The position numbers and the translations under genes are program-made. Below, one piece after another: positions 40,512 to 48,290 of a stretch of 64,000 nt of DNA. The notes under the pieces are model-generated. The model did not search any database and had not been told where the DNA came from. It was given only the letters and a program-made list of their open reading frames with translations. Positions within the stretch are counted from its first letter, which is position 1; each line of letters begins with the position of its first letter. This DNA is from Candidatus Enterococcus huntleyi. Lineage in GTDB: Bacteria > Bacillota > Bacilli > Lactobacillales > Enterococcaceae. The stretch covers positions 62,001 to 126,000 of the forward strand of contig NZ_MAEJ01000015.1 of assembly GCF_009933175.1 (NCBI RefSeq), written 5' to 3'.

Positions 40512-41024
40512 CTACTGCTGTATCGGGGCGTCGGCTTTTCTAACCCATTTTTGAAATACATGGGGATAAAGATTCTCTTCATCGACAATTCCTTGAATCT
40601 CTTCAGCTAATTCAAATGCTGAGAAATCCATTTCTTCAATATAGGTATCTCCCTCAAATTCCGCATCAATCAACGTCCGCCAGATCACTGACGTGTAAGG
40701 TAACATCTCTTTATAGAGACGACTGCCTCCTGATATATAGATATCTTCTCGACAATGTTCCGCGTAGTTCAATAACTCTGTTACCGATGAGATTACCTCC
40801 GCATTCTGGCGTACAGGCAACTCTTTTTGGCAAGTGATCACCAAAATATGTCGGTATTTTTCACTGCGGTAATCCAACCCTTGATACGTTTTTCGTCCCA
40901 TCGCAACTATCGAATCGACCGTATGTTGTAGAAAAAAATTCATATCATTTGGTAAATGCCATGGCAATAGTCCTTCTTTACCGATTAAGCCATTACGATC
41001 CTGAGCCCATATTGATAAAAACAT
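40512..41024 (-). CDS. folA: Dihydrofolate reductase
   Basis: NADPH-dependent reduction of dihydrofolate, the trimethoprim target. 170 aa. MFLSIWAQDRNGLIGKEGLLPWHLPNDMNFF carries the substrate-binding Asp/Trp region, then VAMGRKTYQG and the NADPH motif ISGGSRLYKEMLP. ATG 41024 gives 9 nt spacing from GAGG and matches family N-termini. ATG 41030 is only 3 nt away. No thyA in the window. Confidence 0.93.
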   Translation of the reverse strand: MFLSIWAQDRNGLIGKEGLLPWHLPNDMNFFLQHTVDSIVAMGRKTYQGLDYRSEKYRHILVITCQKELPVRQNAEVISSVTELLNYAEHCREDIYISGGSRLYKEMLPYTSVIWRTLIDAEFEGDTYIEEMDFSAFELAEEIQGIVDEENLYPHVFQKWVRKADAPIQQ

Positions 41025-41107
41025 GTTCATGCACCTCTTTATTTTTTTGTTTATCAATTTTTATAAATAGTCCTGTATTTTCATAAATCATTAGGACAAC
41101 CACTTAA

Positions 41108-41770
41108 CTAGGCAATTAATTTTCTGAGAGTGGCGAGTAAATATTCATCCGCATTCCAACATTCAAGCGCCGTCAGCTGCTGGTAGGCACCTAGAAAATA
41201 AGGAAAATGGGTACAGCCAAATAAAATACCGTCCACCTGATTTTTTTCGAAAAAGTCAATCGATTCGCGGATTCCTTGTCGCTCACAAATTTCTTGTGGT
41301 GAGCGCCCTTTTTCAATGCTATCCACCCAATCGAGATTGGTTATTCCATAGACTCTAGTCCGTTTATTTTCTTGGACAATCACCCGTTCAATACCAGCTG
41401 CACCTTGAGCATTCGCACTAATTACACCTATCCGAGAATACGTTCTGGCCAACTCTTTATAGTATAGAAATGGCGTCAAGATAGGCACTTGATGTTTCAC
41501 AGCCAACGCTTCAAAATCAACACTAGCACTGAGCGAGTTACAGTAGATGAGAAATACCGCAACCTGTTCCTCAACGATTAATTGTGCAATCATCTGATCT
41601 ATTATTGCCACCCGTTCGTCTGCATCCATGGTTTGAAAATACGTTTGCTCAACAGGCGTTTCAGAAATTGGACAAGCAACTAGCTGATTAGCGAATTGTT
41701 TTCTCACCAACTGAATTCCCTGTTCTGTATCGACCTTCGTCCCCGCCATGACCGCGATTTTTTTAGACAT
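41108..41770 (-). CDS. Aspartate/glutamate racemase family protein
   Basis: 220 aa. Two-Cys acid/base pair as in PLP-independent racemases: YCNS with Cys77 and FGCTHFPY with Cys186. The N-terminal MAGTKVDTEQG takes the place of the usual GxTDSG-type loop. Shorter than MurI (about 265 aa) and more divergent, so a non-essential Asp/Glu racemase-like enzyme is likelier than MurI. GAGGGG precedes ATG. The upstream gap 41771–42104 shows no gene or clear signal. Confidence 0.82.
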   Translation of the reverse strand: MSKKIAVMAGTKVDTEQGIQLVRKQFANQLVACPISETPVEQTYFQTMDADERVAIIDQMIAQLIVEEQVAVFLIYCNSLSASVDFEALAVKHQVPILTPFLYYKELARTYSRIGVISANAQGAAGIERVIVQENKRTRVYGITNLDWVDSIEKGRSPQEICERQGIRESIDFFEKNQVDGILFGCTHFPYFLGAYQQLTALECWNADEYLLATLRKLIA

Positions 41771-42104
41771 ACTAACCCCTCACAATCCTTCGACCGTGGC
41801 TTTTTCATTTCCATTCGCGCCATTCTCATGACCGTCGTCATATCTATTCTGGCAATCTCCTCAACCCTTGCTCTTTTAAATAGAAATAATCTGCCTCGTC
41901 TCACCAATTTTTCCTTTAATCATACTATTTCTCGGCATGAAAGGCTAGTCCAGAACATTGATTATCGAATAGATTAGACTCTCTGCTCTTCCTCTTCTTC
42001 TATAACTACGTAGAATTTTCACTTTCCCTATCCGCATTTTCCTATCAATGCTTTTCCGAATAAGGTACACTAACAATATACATAACTCAAACGAGGTGCG
42101 CATC

Positions 42105-42782
42105 ATGAAAAAAACGCGGTTACTGCTACTTCCAATTGCTTTAATTTTAGGATTAGTTGGTTGCAAACAGACGGACACTACCGATAAAACTGAACGTTCG
42201 ACTGAACCTACGGCGATTTCTGCCCAACAGACAACCACTCAGACTCAGTCTAGTCAAACTAGCGCTTCAACTACATTCACAAGCGTGACTAGCGAGCAGC
42301 CACAACCATCAGCCGAATCAATTGTTCAAACAACAAGCTCATCGACTGAGAGCACGGCGCCATCAACTTCTGAACCAACCGATCCGTTAGCCAACTATTC
42401 CAATTTACAGATTGAATACGCCAGAGTTTGGCTTGCCACAATGGGCACCACTTACAAAGACTGGTTAGAAGATCCGGGATTCGAACTCCAAGTCACTAAT
42501 CAGCCCGTCGGCACACCCGTCAATCCTTATGAAGAAAATAGCTTAGTTTTCAATCGAGAAACGGTGGTTCTGACTGGACTCTTCGGCTATCAAAGTCTAG
42601 TCGTCTATTCAAGTAATTACGATGGCACCATCACAAAATATCCCGTGCCTAGCCATTTTCCTGGCGATAATGGTACCAATGAGATTTCTCAAAGTATTTT
42701 AGATCAAGCTAGCATAATCCCTATTCCCACTAATAATCCTGAGGATATCAAACAATTAATTGAGGTTATGGTCATTAATTAG
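42105..42782 (+). CDS. Lipoprotein of unknown function
   Basis: 225 aa. Signal peptide MKKTRLLLLPIALILGLVGC with lipobox (GLVGC). A long Ser/Thr/Gln/Glu-rich linker (about residues 25–100) typical of surface-exposed enterococcal lipoproteins is followed by a folded C-terminal domain (LQIEYARVWLATMGTTYKDWL..., YDGTITKYPVPSHFPG). I do not recognise the domain. GAGGTG upstream supports ATG 42105 over the earlier in-frame start. Precedes gpx by 90 nt on the same strand. Confidence 0.85.
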   Translation: MKKTRLLLLPIALILGLVGCKQTDTTDKTERSTEPTAISAQQTTTQTQSSQTSASTTFTSVTSEQPQPSAESIVQTTSSSTESTAPSTSEPTDPLANYSNLQIEYARVWLATMGTTYKDWLEDPGFELQVTNQPVGTPVNPYEENSLVFNRETVVLTGLFGYQSLVVYSSNYDGTITKYPVPSHFPGDNGTNEISQSILDQASIIPIPTNNPEDIKQLIEVMVIN

Positions 42783-42872
42783 TATCTGCTGATTCTTACG
42801 AAATAAAAAGTCATCCTAGTAGGCTTATTTGCCGAAAACGATTAAACTAAGGAAAGAGAAGGAGCGATTATT

Positions 42873-43352
42873 ATGAGTATTTATGACTACCAAGTCAAAC
42901 AAACCAACCACGAAATGAAATCTTTAAGCGACTACAAGGGCAACGTTTTGCTGATTGTTAACACTGCGACAGGCTGCGGTTTTACGCCCCAATATGAAGG
43001 CTTACAAAATTTATATGAAAAATATCAGTCAGAAGGCTTGGAAATATTAGACTTCCCTTGCAATCAATTTGGTAATCAAGCACCTGGCAGTGATCAAGAA
43101 ATTACCGACTTCTGCCAATTAACTTACCAGACGACTTTTGAAACGTTCGCTAAGATTAAAGTCAATGGTGAAGAAGCAGATCCACTCTATAAGTATTTGA
43201 AGAATGAGCAAGGTGGTTTACTTGGCAAAACGATTAAGTGGAATTTCACGAAATTTCTAGTTAATCGTAAAGGTGATGTGATAAAACGCTACGCATCAAC
43301 TGTTAAGCCCGAAGAAATTGAATCAGACATTCTAGCCGAGTTAGCCAAATAA
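42873..43352 (+). CDS. gpo: Glutathione peroxidase family thiol peroxidase
   Basis: 159 aa. Reduces peroxides. Catalytic Cys35 in NTATGCGFTPQY, Gln in FPCNQFGNQ, Trp in KWNFTKFLV. As in other bacterial GPx proteins the catalytic residue is Cys, not selenocysteine. Thioredoxin is the probable reductant. GAAGGAG lies before ATG. Confidence 0.93.
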   Translation: MSIYDYQVKQTNHEMKSLSDYKGNVLLIVNTATGCGFTPQYEGLQNLYEKYQSEGLEILDFPCNQFGNQAPGSDQEITDFCQLTYQTTFETFAKIKVNGEEADPLYKYLKNEQGGLLGKTIKWNFTKFLVNRKGDVIKRYASTVKPEEIESDILAELAK

Positions 43353-43480
43353 AAATTTCGTCAAGTAGAATTACTTAACAAAATTTAAGAAAAAGTCTAG
43401 CATTCTGTTTTAATACATGGTAAACTATTCAAGTCTAAGAGTTATCTTGGAGAATTCCAGTATGTATGGGAGGGAAAATC

Positions 43481-43630
43481 ATGCGCGTAAACATCACTTT
43501 AGAATGTACTTCTTGTAAAGAACGTAACTACCTAACAAGCAAAAACAAACGTAACACACCTGATCGCTTGGAAAAAGAAAAATATTGCCCACGCGAAAGA
43601 AAAGTTACTTTGCACCGCGAAACTAAATAA
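43481..43630 (+). CDS. rpmG: 50S ribosomal protein L33
   Basis: 49 aa: [19 protein letters not shown], ending [15 protein letters not shown]. The zinc ribbon is incomplete: the CxxC pair at the N-terminus is present but the second pair has only one Cys (CPRE), as in other enterococcal L33 paralogues. GGGAGGG precedes the ATG and a strong terminator follows. Confidence 0.95.
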   Translation: MRVNITLECTSCKERNYLTSKNKRNTPDRLEKEKYCPRERKVTLHRETK

Positions 43631-43641
43631 GCTTTCAAACT

Positions 43642-43687
43642 AAACGCTAAAACCCTTGATTTATCAAGGTTTAGCGTTTTTTATTTT
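43642..43687 (+). terminator. rpmG terminator
   Basis: AAACGCTAAA...TTTAGCGTTT hairpin with inner CCTTGAT/ATCAAGG stem and a T run. The left copy of the 61-bp direct repeat begins immediately after. Confidence 0.9.
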
Positions 43688-43690
43688 GTC

Positions 43691-43751
43691 TATTTTGCAA
43701 AAGTTGGTAGAAAAGTGTGTAGATTACGTACACTCTTATTTTGGTTTTTAC
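43691..43751. repeat. 61-bp direct repeat flanking TAC cassette, left copy
   Basis: Matches 45336–45396 at 51 of 61 positions by eye. Conserved blocks are CAAAAGTTGGTAGAAA, TAGATTACG and TTATTTTG. Lies just after the rpmG terminator. Confidence 0.85.
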
Positions 43752-43784
43752 ATTACAAGGCATTTATTAAGAAATATGGGGATT

Positions 43785-43815
43785 AAAAAAAAGACCTTAG
43801 CTGGGGTCTTTTTTT
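43785..43815 (-). terminator. Terminator overlapping the end of the chaperone gene
   Basis: AAAAAGACC/GGTCTTTTT-type hairpin with T tracts on both sides. It contains the stop codon of the SecB-like gene. Confidence 0.8.
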
Positions 43816-44216
43816 ATGATATTTTCAGTAATTTGTTGTGGCGAAAGAATAAGTGGATTCCGTAAACTTTCATCCGTCATATTGGCTAAAATTAGACATG
43901 CTTTTGAAACGGCTGGCAGAATAAAATAACTTTTTTCTTCTTCAGATAAATCATCAAAACTGCTCAATTCTACTGTGTCCTTGCTACTGTTCTTTCTAAA
44001 AATACTTTCAACTTCAATCTCACAAGCTATATTTTTAGCATCACTACTCAATTTTAAAATTCCTGTTACTTTGATCACATTTTTTTTTGGAGATATCTTG
44101 TTCTTTAAGTTTACTTGAACTGCTACCGAATCATTTAGTTTTGCTTTCGAATAATTCAATTTAATCAAATCTGTTTTATCTAGCTTGAAAATACTGCTAT
44201 AACTTTCTCGCTCCAA
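43797..44216 (-). CDS. SecB-like chaperone (third gene of TAC module)
   Basis: 139 aa. Predicted beta-rich middle (VIKVTGILKLSSDAKNIACEIEVESIF) followed by a C-terminal segment YFILPAVSKACLILANMT...NPLILSPQQITENI that parallels SecB's helix and its LNLAPVNFDALF end. Lactobacillales normally have no SecB, so a TA-associated chaperone is the better reading: in M. tuberculosis Rv1957 protects antitoxin HigA1 this way. The start is TTG 44216 with AAGGAG 8 nt upstream, inside the last codons of the antitoxin gene (37-nt overlap), which couples its synthesis to the antitoxin. Confidence 0.75.
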   Translation of the reverse strand: MERESYSSIFKLDKTDLIKLNYSKAKLNDSVAVQVNLKNKISPKKNVIKVTGILKLSSDAKNIACEIEVESIFRKNSSKDTVELSSFDDLSEEEKSYFILPAVSKACLILANMTDESLRNPLILSPQQITENIIKKDPS

Positions 44217-44851
44217 GACCCATTCTCCTTACCATTTATTTTTCTATTTAAATCTTCTGATTCATATTTCAGTATATTTGTGACACGAATTGCTTCTTGT
44301 GTTTTATCAGCTAAATCAGAAACCATTGCCTTAAAATCTCCCACTATTTCAGCATTCCTATCATCTGAACTTAAACAGAGAGCCAGTAGATTCTCTTTAA
44401 CCCCATCATAATTCCCTTTTAAAAATTTTTCTTTGGTTAAAAATAAATCTCTAAAAGAAACAGGATTTTCACATAATCGCAAGGTACTGTCTAAATGCTT
44501 ACTATGCAAGATATAGCCATTTTCAATTTCAGATAAAGTACTATAACTAATTCCAATTATTTCAGCAAACTGTCTTAAAGATAGACCATAATTTTCTCTA
44601 AGTTGCTTTATTTCTACCGGCTTCAAAATTCCTACTTTAAAGCTATATATTTCAAAATCAATTCTAGTATTGTAATCTGGATCATCAAATGATTCGAATA
44701 ATTCTTTGCAATTATTACACTCGTAGTAAATATGTGATGCCGTAATTGGCACACCTTTAATTCGTAAGCTTTCTTCTAATTTAACTTCAGAAAACTCGCT
44801 ATAATGTTCACACTCGCTACAATATCTTTTTTGCTCATTCAAATTAGCCAT
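44180..44851 (-). CDS. MqsA-like antitoxin with C-terminal extension
   Basis: 223 aa. The N-terminal zinc module has CSEC (11–14) and CNNC (45–48), as in MqsA/YgiT. It is followed by an XRE/HTH domain (about 78–130: LKPVEIKQLRENYGLSLRQFAEIIGISYSTLSEIENG) and a helical tail (131–223) absent from E. coli MqsA (131 aa). In TAC systems such an antitoxin tail is the chaperone-addiction segment. That role here is inference. ATG directly follows the toxin TAA, with GGAG inside the toxin's last codons. Confidence 0.82.
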   Translation of the reverse strand: MANLNEQKRYCSECEHYSEFSEVKLEESLRIKGVPITASHIYYECNNCKELFESFDDPDYNTRIDFEIYSFKVGILKPVEIKQLRENYGLSLRQFAEIIGISYSTLSEIENGYILHSKHLDSTLRLCENPVSFRDLFLTKEKFLKGNYDGVKENLLALCLSSDDRNAEIVGDFKAMVSDLADKTQEAIRVTNILKYESEDLNRKINGKENGSWSEKVIAVFSS

Positions 44852-45208
44852 TTAGCTCACTCCTTTCAGCGGATAATTCAATGGTCGTTCACAAGGATGA
44901 AATGACATACAACCACAATCATTATCGTCAATTGATATTTTTACATAAATTTCGCGATTATCTAATTCAACTCCGAAAATCGTAACAGTAGTATTTGGCT
45001 TAAAATGGTGAGGATTGGGTCCCTCACAGTAATCCACTATATTGATATTTTCTCTTATATATTTAGCAGCTTTAACTTTACTCCAACCCATCTCAGTAAA
45101 AAATAATGATGTTTTCCGATTGAATTCATATTTAATTCTACCCTCGTCAAAAAAATTTCTAAAACTCATTAGGAACAGTTCTACTTGATTTTTAACCCCT
45201 ACATCCAA
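44852..45208 (-). CDS. MqsR-like mRNA interferase toxin
   Basis: 118 aa. The N-terminal helix with FFDEGRIKYEFNRKTSLFFTEMGWS and C-terminal strands REIYVKISIDDNDCGCMSFH correspond to MqsR (VYLKITVIHDVLIVSF). MqsR cleaves mRNA at GCU sites. That this homologue does is inferred. TTG start at 45208 with GGAGG 8 nt upstream. The only nearby ATG is out of frame. First gene of toxin–antitoxin–chaperone, visibly AT-rich. Confidence 0.72.
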   Translation of the reverse strand: MDVGVKNQVELFLMSFRNFFDEGRIKYEFNRKTSLFFTEMGWSKVKAAKYIRENINIVDYCEGPNPHHFKPNTTVTIFGVELDNREIYVKISIDDNDCGCMSFHPCERPLNYPLKGVS

Positions 45209-45224
45209 TTTAACGTCCTCCAGA

Positions 45225-45251
45225 ATTATATATATTCAATTATTTGGACAA
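45225..45251 (-). promoter_or_regulatory. Candidate promoter of the TAC operon
   Basis: Minus strand -10 TATAAT 17 nt before the toxin start, with -35 TTGTCC at a short 15-bp spacing, as often seen for regulated promoters. Confidence 0.5.
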
Positions 45252-45277
45252 TAAGGAAGTTTTGCCAACCATATATT

Positions 45278-45295
45278 TGTTACTCTCCAGTAACA
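45278..45295. promoter_or_regulatory. Palindrome upstream of the TAC promoter
   Basis: Perfect inverted repeat TGTTACT-CTCC-AGTAACA about 27 bp upstream of the -35. Candidate operator for the MqsA-like antitoxin. Confidence 0.45.
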
Positions 45296-45335
45296 GTATA
45301 ACCATAAAAAAGTCACTAAAGCAAACTATTAAGCC

Positions 45336-45396
45336 TAATTTACAAAAGTTGGTAGAAACCCCTTTAGATTACGAACACCCTTATTTTGTTTTTTAC
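45336..45396. repeat. 61-bp direct repeat flanking TAC cassette, right copy
   Basis: Second copy of the repeat at 43691–43751, in the same orientation. The two bracket the whole toxin–antitoxin–chaperone operon including its promoter. Confidence 0.85.
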
Positions 45397-45496
45397 TACT
45401 ATAAAATAACTTGAATTTTAAGACGACTTTCCATTTTGCTGCTCTGCTACAAAAAATCTACTGTCTTTTTTACAGGATAACGAAGGATTCTTATAG

Positions 45497-45527
45497 TTGA
45501 CTTTTTAATAAAGTCTACTAGTATTAT
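45497..45527 (+). promoter_or_regulatory. Promoter of the candidate small RNA
   Basis: -35 TTGACT, and -10 either TAGTAT (16-bp spacer) or TATTAT (19-bp spacer). Confidence 0.5.
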
Positions 45528-45533
45528 CACTAT

Positions 45534-45627
45534 AGAGGGACGTAAGCGCCCATAACTTTTGACATTGGGCCTTAATCGCCCACAATAATCCATAAAGAGA
45601 TACCTATATGGTATCTCTCTTTTTTTG
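45534..45627 (+). ncRNA. Candidate small RNA with GGG/CCC hairpins
   Basis: About 95 nt between a plus-strand promoter and a strong terminator (AGAGATACC/GGTATCTCT then a T run, 45596–45627). It contains two similar GC-rich units, GGGACGTAAGCGCCCATAA and GGGCCTTAATCGCCCACAA, each able to form a short hairpin with GGG/CCC stem. No open reading frame of note and no downstream plus-strand gene, so a leader or riboswitch is unlikely. Family not recognised. A second smaller hairpin with T tract follows near 45634–45658. Confidence 0.6.
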
Positions 45628-45719
45628 TATAATCGCTCAACTAAGCGCGGCTTTTTATTTATTTTCCTTCAATGATCTGAATGTCCCCAGCCATTTTCCA
45701 TAAAAAAATCCCAATCAAA

Positions 45720-45784
45720 AAACTCCCAAAATCCTCATGAGAGCTAGAGCTAACTTAGCTTTCTCATGAGAATTCGAGGAGTTT
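45720..45784 (-). terminator. Terminator after PBP gene
   Basis: Outer AAACTCC/GGAGTTT stem and inner CTCATGAGA/TCTCATGAG and AGCTAA/TTAGCT stems, ending 10 nt after the stop. Elaborate, as for several other terminators here. Confidence 0.75.
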
Positions 45785-45794
45785 ATTTTTCCAA

Positions 45795-47891
45795 TTATTT
45801 CATATACATATCATAATAAGCATCTAAAATTTGTTGCGCAATGACTAAGTTTTTGTGATCTTTTTCATCCGTAAGATTCGGTAACATCACACTGATAGCA
45901 ATTTCTGGATTATCAGATGGCCCATAAGCAACGATATTACTATTCACAGTCGCAATTTTAGGATTACCGGGTGCATTCGTTTCGGCCGTTCCGGTTTTCG
46001 CAGAGACCTCCATCTTGGCACCAGCTAAACTTCTCGCTGTCGTATAGCCATCATTTCCATGAACCGCGTCATAAAATCCTTGACGGATAATGTTCATTTG
46101 ATCTGTCGTGATATTAACTTCATTTAAGACTTTCGGACCAATCGCTTCTTTTTCTGAGCCTAAAGCCCCGTCCTCTTTGTTGTCATAAATGCCTTTGACG
46201 ACATGTGGTGCAATTCGTTTACCGCCATTAGCCACGGTCGCTGCATACTGAGCCAACTGCATCGTTGTGTAGGTATCATACTGTCCAAAAGATAAATCCA
46301 GTAGGTTCCCAGCATTCGGGCCATTTTCACCAAAATTGGTCCACGACAAGCCGACTTCTTCATTAGGAATATCGATTTCTGTTTTGACACCCATACCATA
46401 TTCATTAAAGCCTTTACGTAGTTTACCAAATATGTCCGCTTGCTCCGCCGCATAAGGCATGGTCATACCACGTTCGTAACTAATGCCCAACATTCTGAAA
46501 ACAATCTGCATCATGTACACGTTGGAAGATAATTCTAAGGCTTTTTGCGCCGAAATTTCTCGTGGCGACTCTGTCGTGAAGACTGATTTTTTCACCGCTG
46601 AACCTTGAATGTAGATTGGCAAATCAATCAGTACATCATTTCCTGTGATTACACCTGCTTCATAACCTGACGTTAAGGTTCCCCCTTTGACGACCGATCC
46701 CGGCGTGTACGCATCAAGAATCGTTCCTAAAGGTCGCAACTCCAATTCCTTGGTTTCAGGCGTATGTTGATAGCCGGTCATCGCTAAAACATCACCATTA
46801 TTTGGATTAAGCGCCACCGCATAAACACCCGGTGAATATTTAGCTTTCCCGCTTTTGATCATATCTTCGAAGTTTGTTTTTAAAATTTGTTCGACCTTCT
46901 CTTGGAAAGCAGAGTCAATACTTAGCACCAGGTTCTGACCTTTCTCCCCTTGGCTTTTTTCCGTTTTGCTCACAACTTCATTGTTCTGATCCAATGTAAT
47001 TTCATATTTTGTCTTCGTCCCTTGCAAGACTTCTTCATATTGCTTCTCTAACAAACTGGTACCGACACGGTCATTTCGAGCATAGCCTTTTGCTAGATAC
47101 TCTTCTAAATCGTCCGCTTGAATTCCTTCTTTTTCACTAGAAACGCGTCCTAAAATATCTGTTAACGAGCCTTTGTAAGGATACTCTCGTTGCCAGTCAG
47201 TCCCCGTCGAAATCCCTGGTAGATCCGTCGCATGCTCTGCAACAAGTGCAAGTTCTTTATCTGTGACATCCGCATTTTTGACGAAAACGGTCGTCAATGC
47301 ATAAGCACTATTCATCCGTTTAAATAACGTAGCCGCCTCTAGCTCAATATCTGTAAATTTGATTTCCTCAGCAGTAACTTTATCTACCGTTGCCAGATAT
47401 TGTTTACTAATATCTGTTTCTTCTTTTTCTGCTTTGGATAAACGTTCTTGAGCTTTTTTGAGGTTTTCTTTACTGCCTAACCAATAATCTTTTTTATCAC
47501 GTTCAGACAATTTATCTGGGTCAACTTGAATTAATTTGACTAAATTATTGGCTAATTTATATAAATCATCGCCAGTCATCGAATTCGTCCGTGTAAAAGT
47601 AATCGCAGCATTCGCTTTGTTAGAAACTAGCGCTCGACCTTTTGCGTCATAAATCATCCCACGCGGCGTACTCACACTGACTTCAGTCGTGGAAGAAGCT
47701 TCAATTTTTTGATCAATATCTTTTTTATTTATAATTTGTAGCGACCCCAGTTGGGCAATTAATGCGACAAACAAGGTAAATATAATAAAAAACAGAAAAT
47801 TTAAGCGAAAAGGGATATGAGAACGTCTCGCTTGCTCTTCTTTTGTTTCATTCACTTGTTTATTATGACCGAAGCCTGAATCTTTCTTCAT
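45795..47891 (-). CDS. Class B penicillin-binding protein (PBP2b/PbpA type transpeptidase)
   Basis: 698 aa. An N-terminal cytoplasmic tail and TM helix (residues about 28–50), the dimerisation domain with TPRGMIYDAKGRALV, and a C-terminal transpeptidase with SVVK (399–402), SSN (455–457) and KTG (632–634). Elongation-type peptidoglycan cross-linking in ovococci is the expected role. The start has AAGGA upstream. Transcribed alone. The 47892–48232 stretch upstream holds no other gene. Confidence 0.93.
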   Translation of the reverse strand: MKKDSGFGHNKQVNETKEEQARRSHIPFRLNFLFFIIFTLFVALIAQLGSLQIINKKDIDQKIEASSTTEVSVSTPRGMIYDAKGRALVSNKANAAITFTRTNSMTGDDLYKLANNLVKLIQVDPDKLSERDKKDYWLGSKENLKKAQERLSKAEKEETDISKQYLATVDKVTAEEIKFTDIELEAATLFKRMNSAYALTTVFVKNADVTDKELALVAEHATDLPGISTGTDWQREYPYKGSLTDILGRVSSEKEGIQADDLEEYLAKGYARNDRVGTSLLEKQYEEVLQGTKTKYEITLDQNNEVVSKTEKSQGEKGQNLVLSIDSAFQEKVEQILKTNFEDMIKSGKAKYSPGVYAVALNPNNGDVLAMTGYQHTPETKELELRPLGTILDAYTPGSVVKGGTLTSGYEAGVITGNDVLIDLPIYIQGSAVKKSVFTTESPREISAQKALELSSNVYMMQIVFRMLGISYERGMTMPYAAEQADIFGKLRKGFNEYGMGVKTEIDIPNEEVGLSWTNFGENGPNAGNLLDLSFGQYDTYTTMQLAQYAATVANGGKRIAPHVVKGIYDNKEDGALGSEKEAIGPKVLNEVNITTDQMNIIRQGFYDAVHGNDGYTTARSLAGAKMEVSAKTGTAETNAPGNPKIATVNSNIVAYGPSDNPEIAISVMLPNLTDEKDHKNLVIAQQILDAYYDMYMK

Positions 47892-48232
47892 CTTATCGTA
47901 ATCCTTCCAACTTTTCCTTTAAGTGGACCTACGCACCTTTTCGTTAAGGGCCTATTCACTCATTGTTCTATTGTAACTAAAAATCTTCTATTTAAAAAGG
48001 AAAAATAGCTCTTCTAAGAAAAGATTTAATATATTTACCTGACTTTAGTCAAAATTCACGTCCAAATGTTTCACAGAAAATAATTGTTTCTTTTTTATTT
48101 TCGTAAAAACTCTTTAAAATGAGCTTCTCCAATAAAATTAAGTACTCAATTTGCGTGAAACATTTTTTTGCCCTCAAATTTTGTGGACAACTTCCTGATT
48201 TTTTATCCTTAAAATTTTTCTTTTATTATCTA

Positions 48233-48267
48233 GGAAAAAAAGAGTGTGACATCAATTCGCCACACTC
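48233..48267 (-). terminator. Terminator after thrS
   Basis: Stem GAGTGTG/CACACTC with extended pairing and seven T on the minus strand, 24 nt after the stop. Confidence 0.85.
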
Positions 48268-48290
48268 CCTTTAAATACTTATTGATTCAA

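Noticed and set aside
41771-42104. Open frames on both strands upstream of the lipoprotein gene
   Set aside because: No start with a plausible ribosome binding site and no family resemblance. Treated as non-coding.
43656-43865. Plus-strand open frame after rpmG
   Set aside because: It begins in the rpmG terminator and runs through the direct repeat and another hairpin. No ribosome binding site.
43797-44216. Reading the third TAC gene as a housekeeping SecB export factor
   Set aside because: Lactobacillales generally lack SecB-dependent export, and the gene is translationally embedded in the antitoxin gene.
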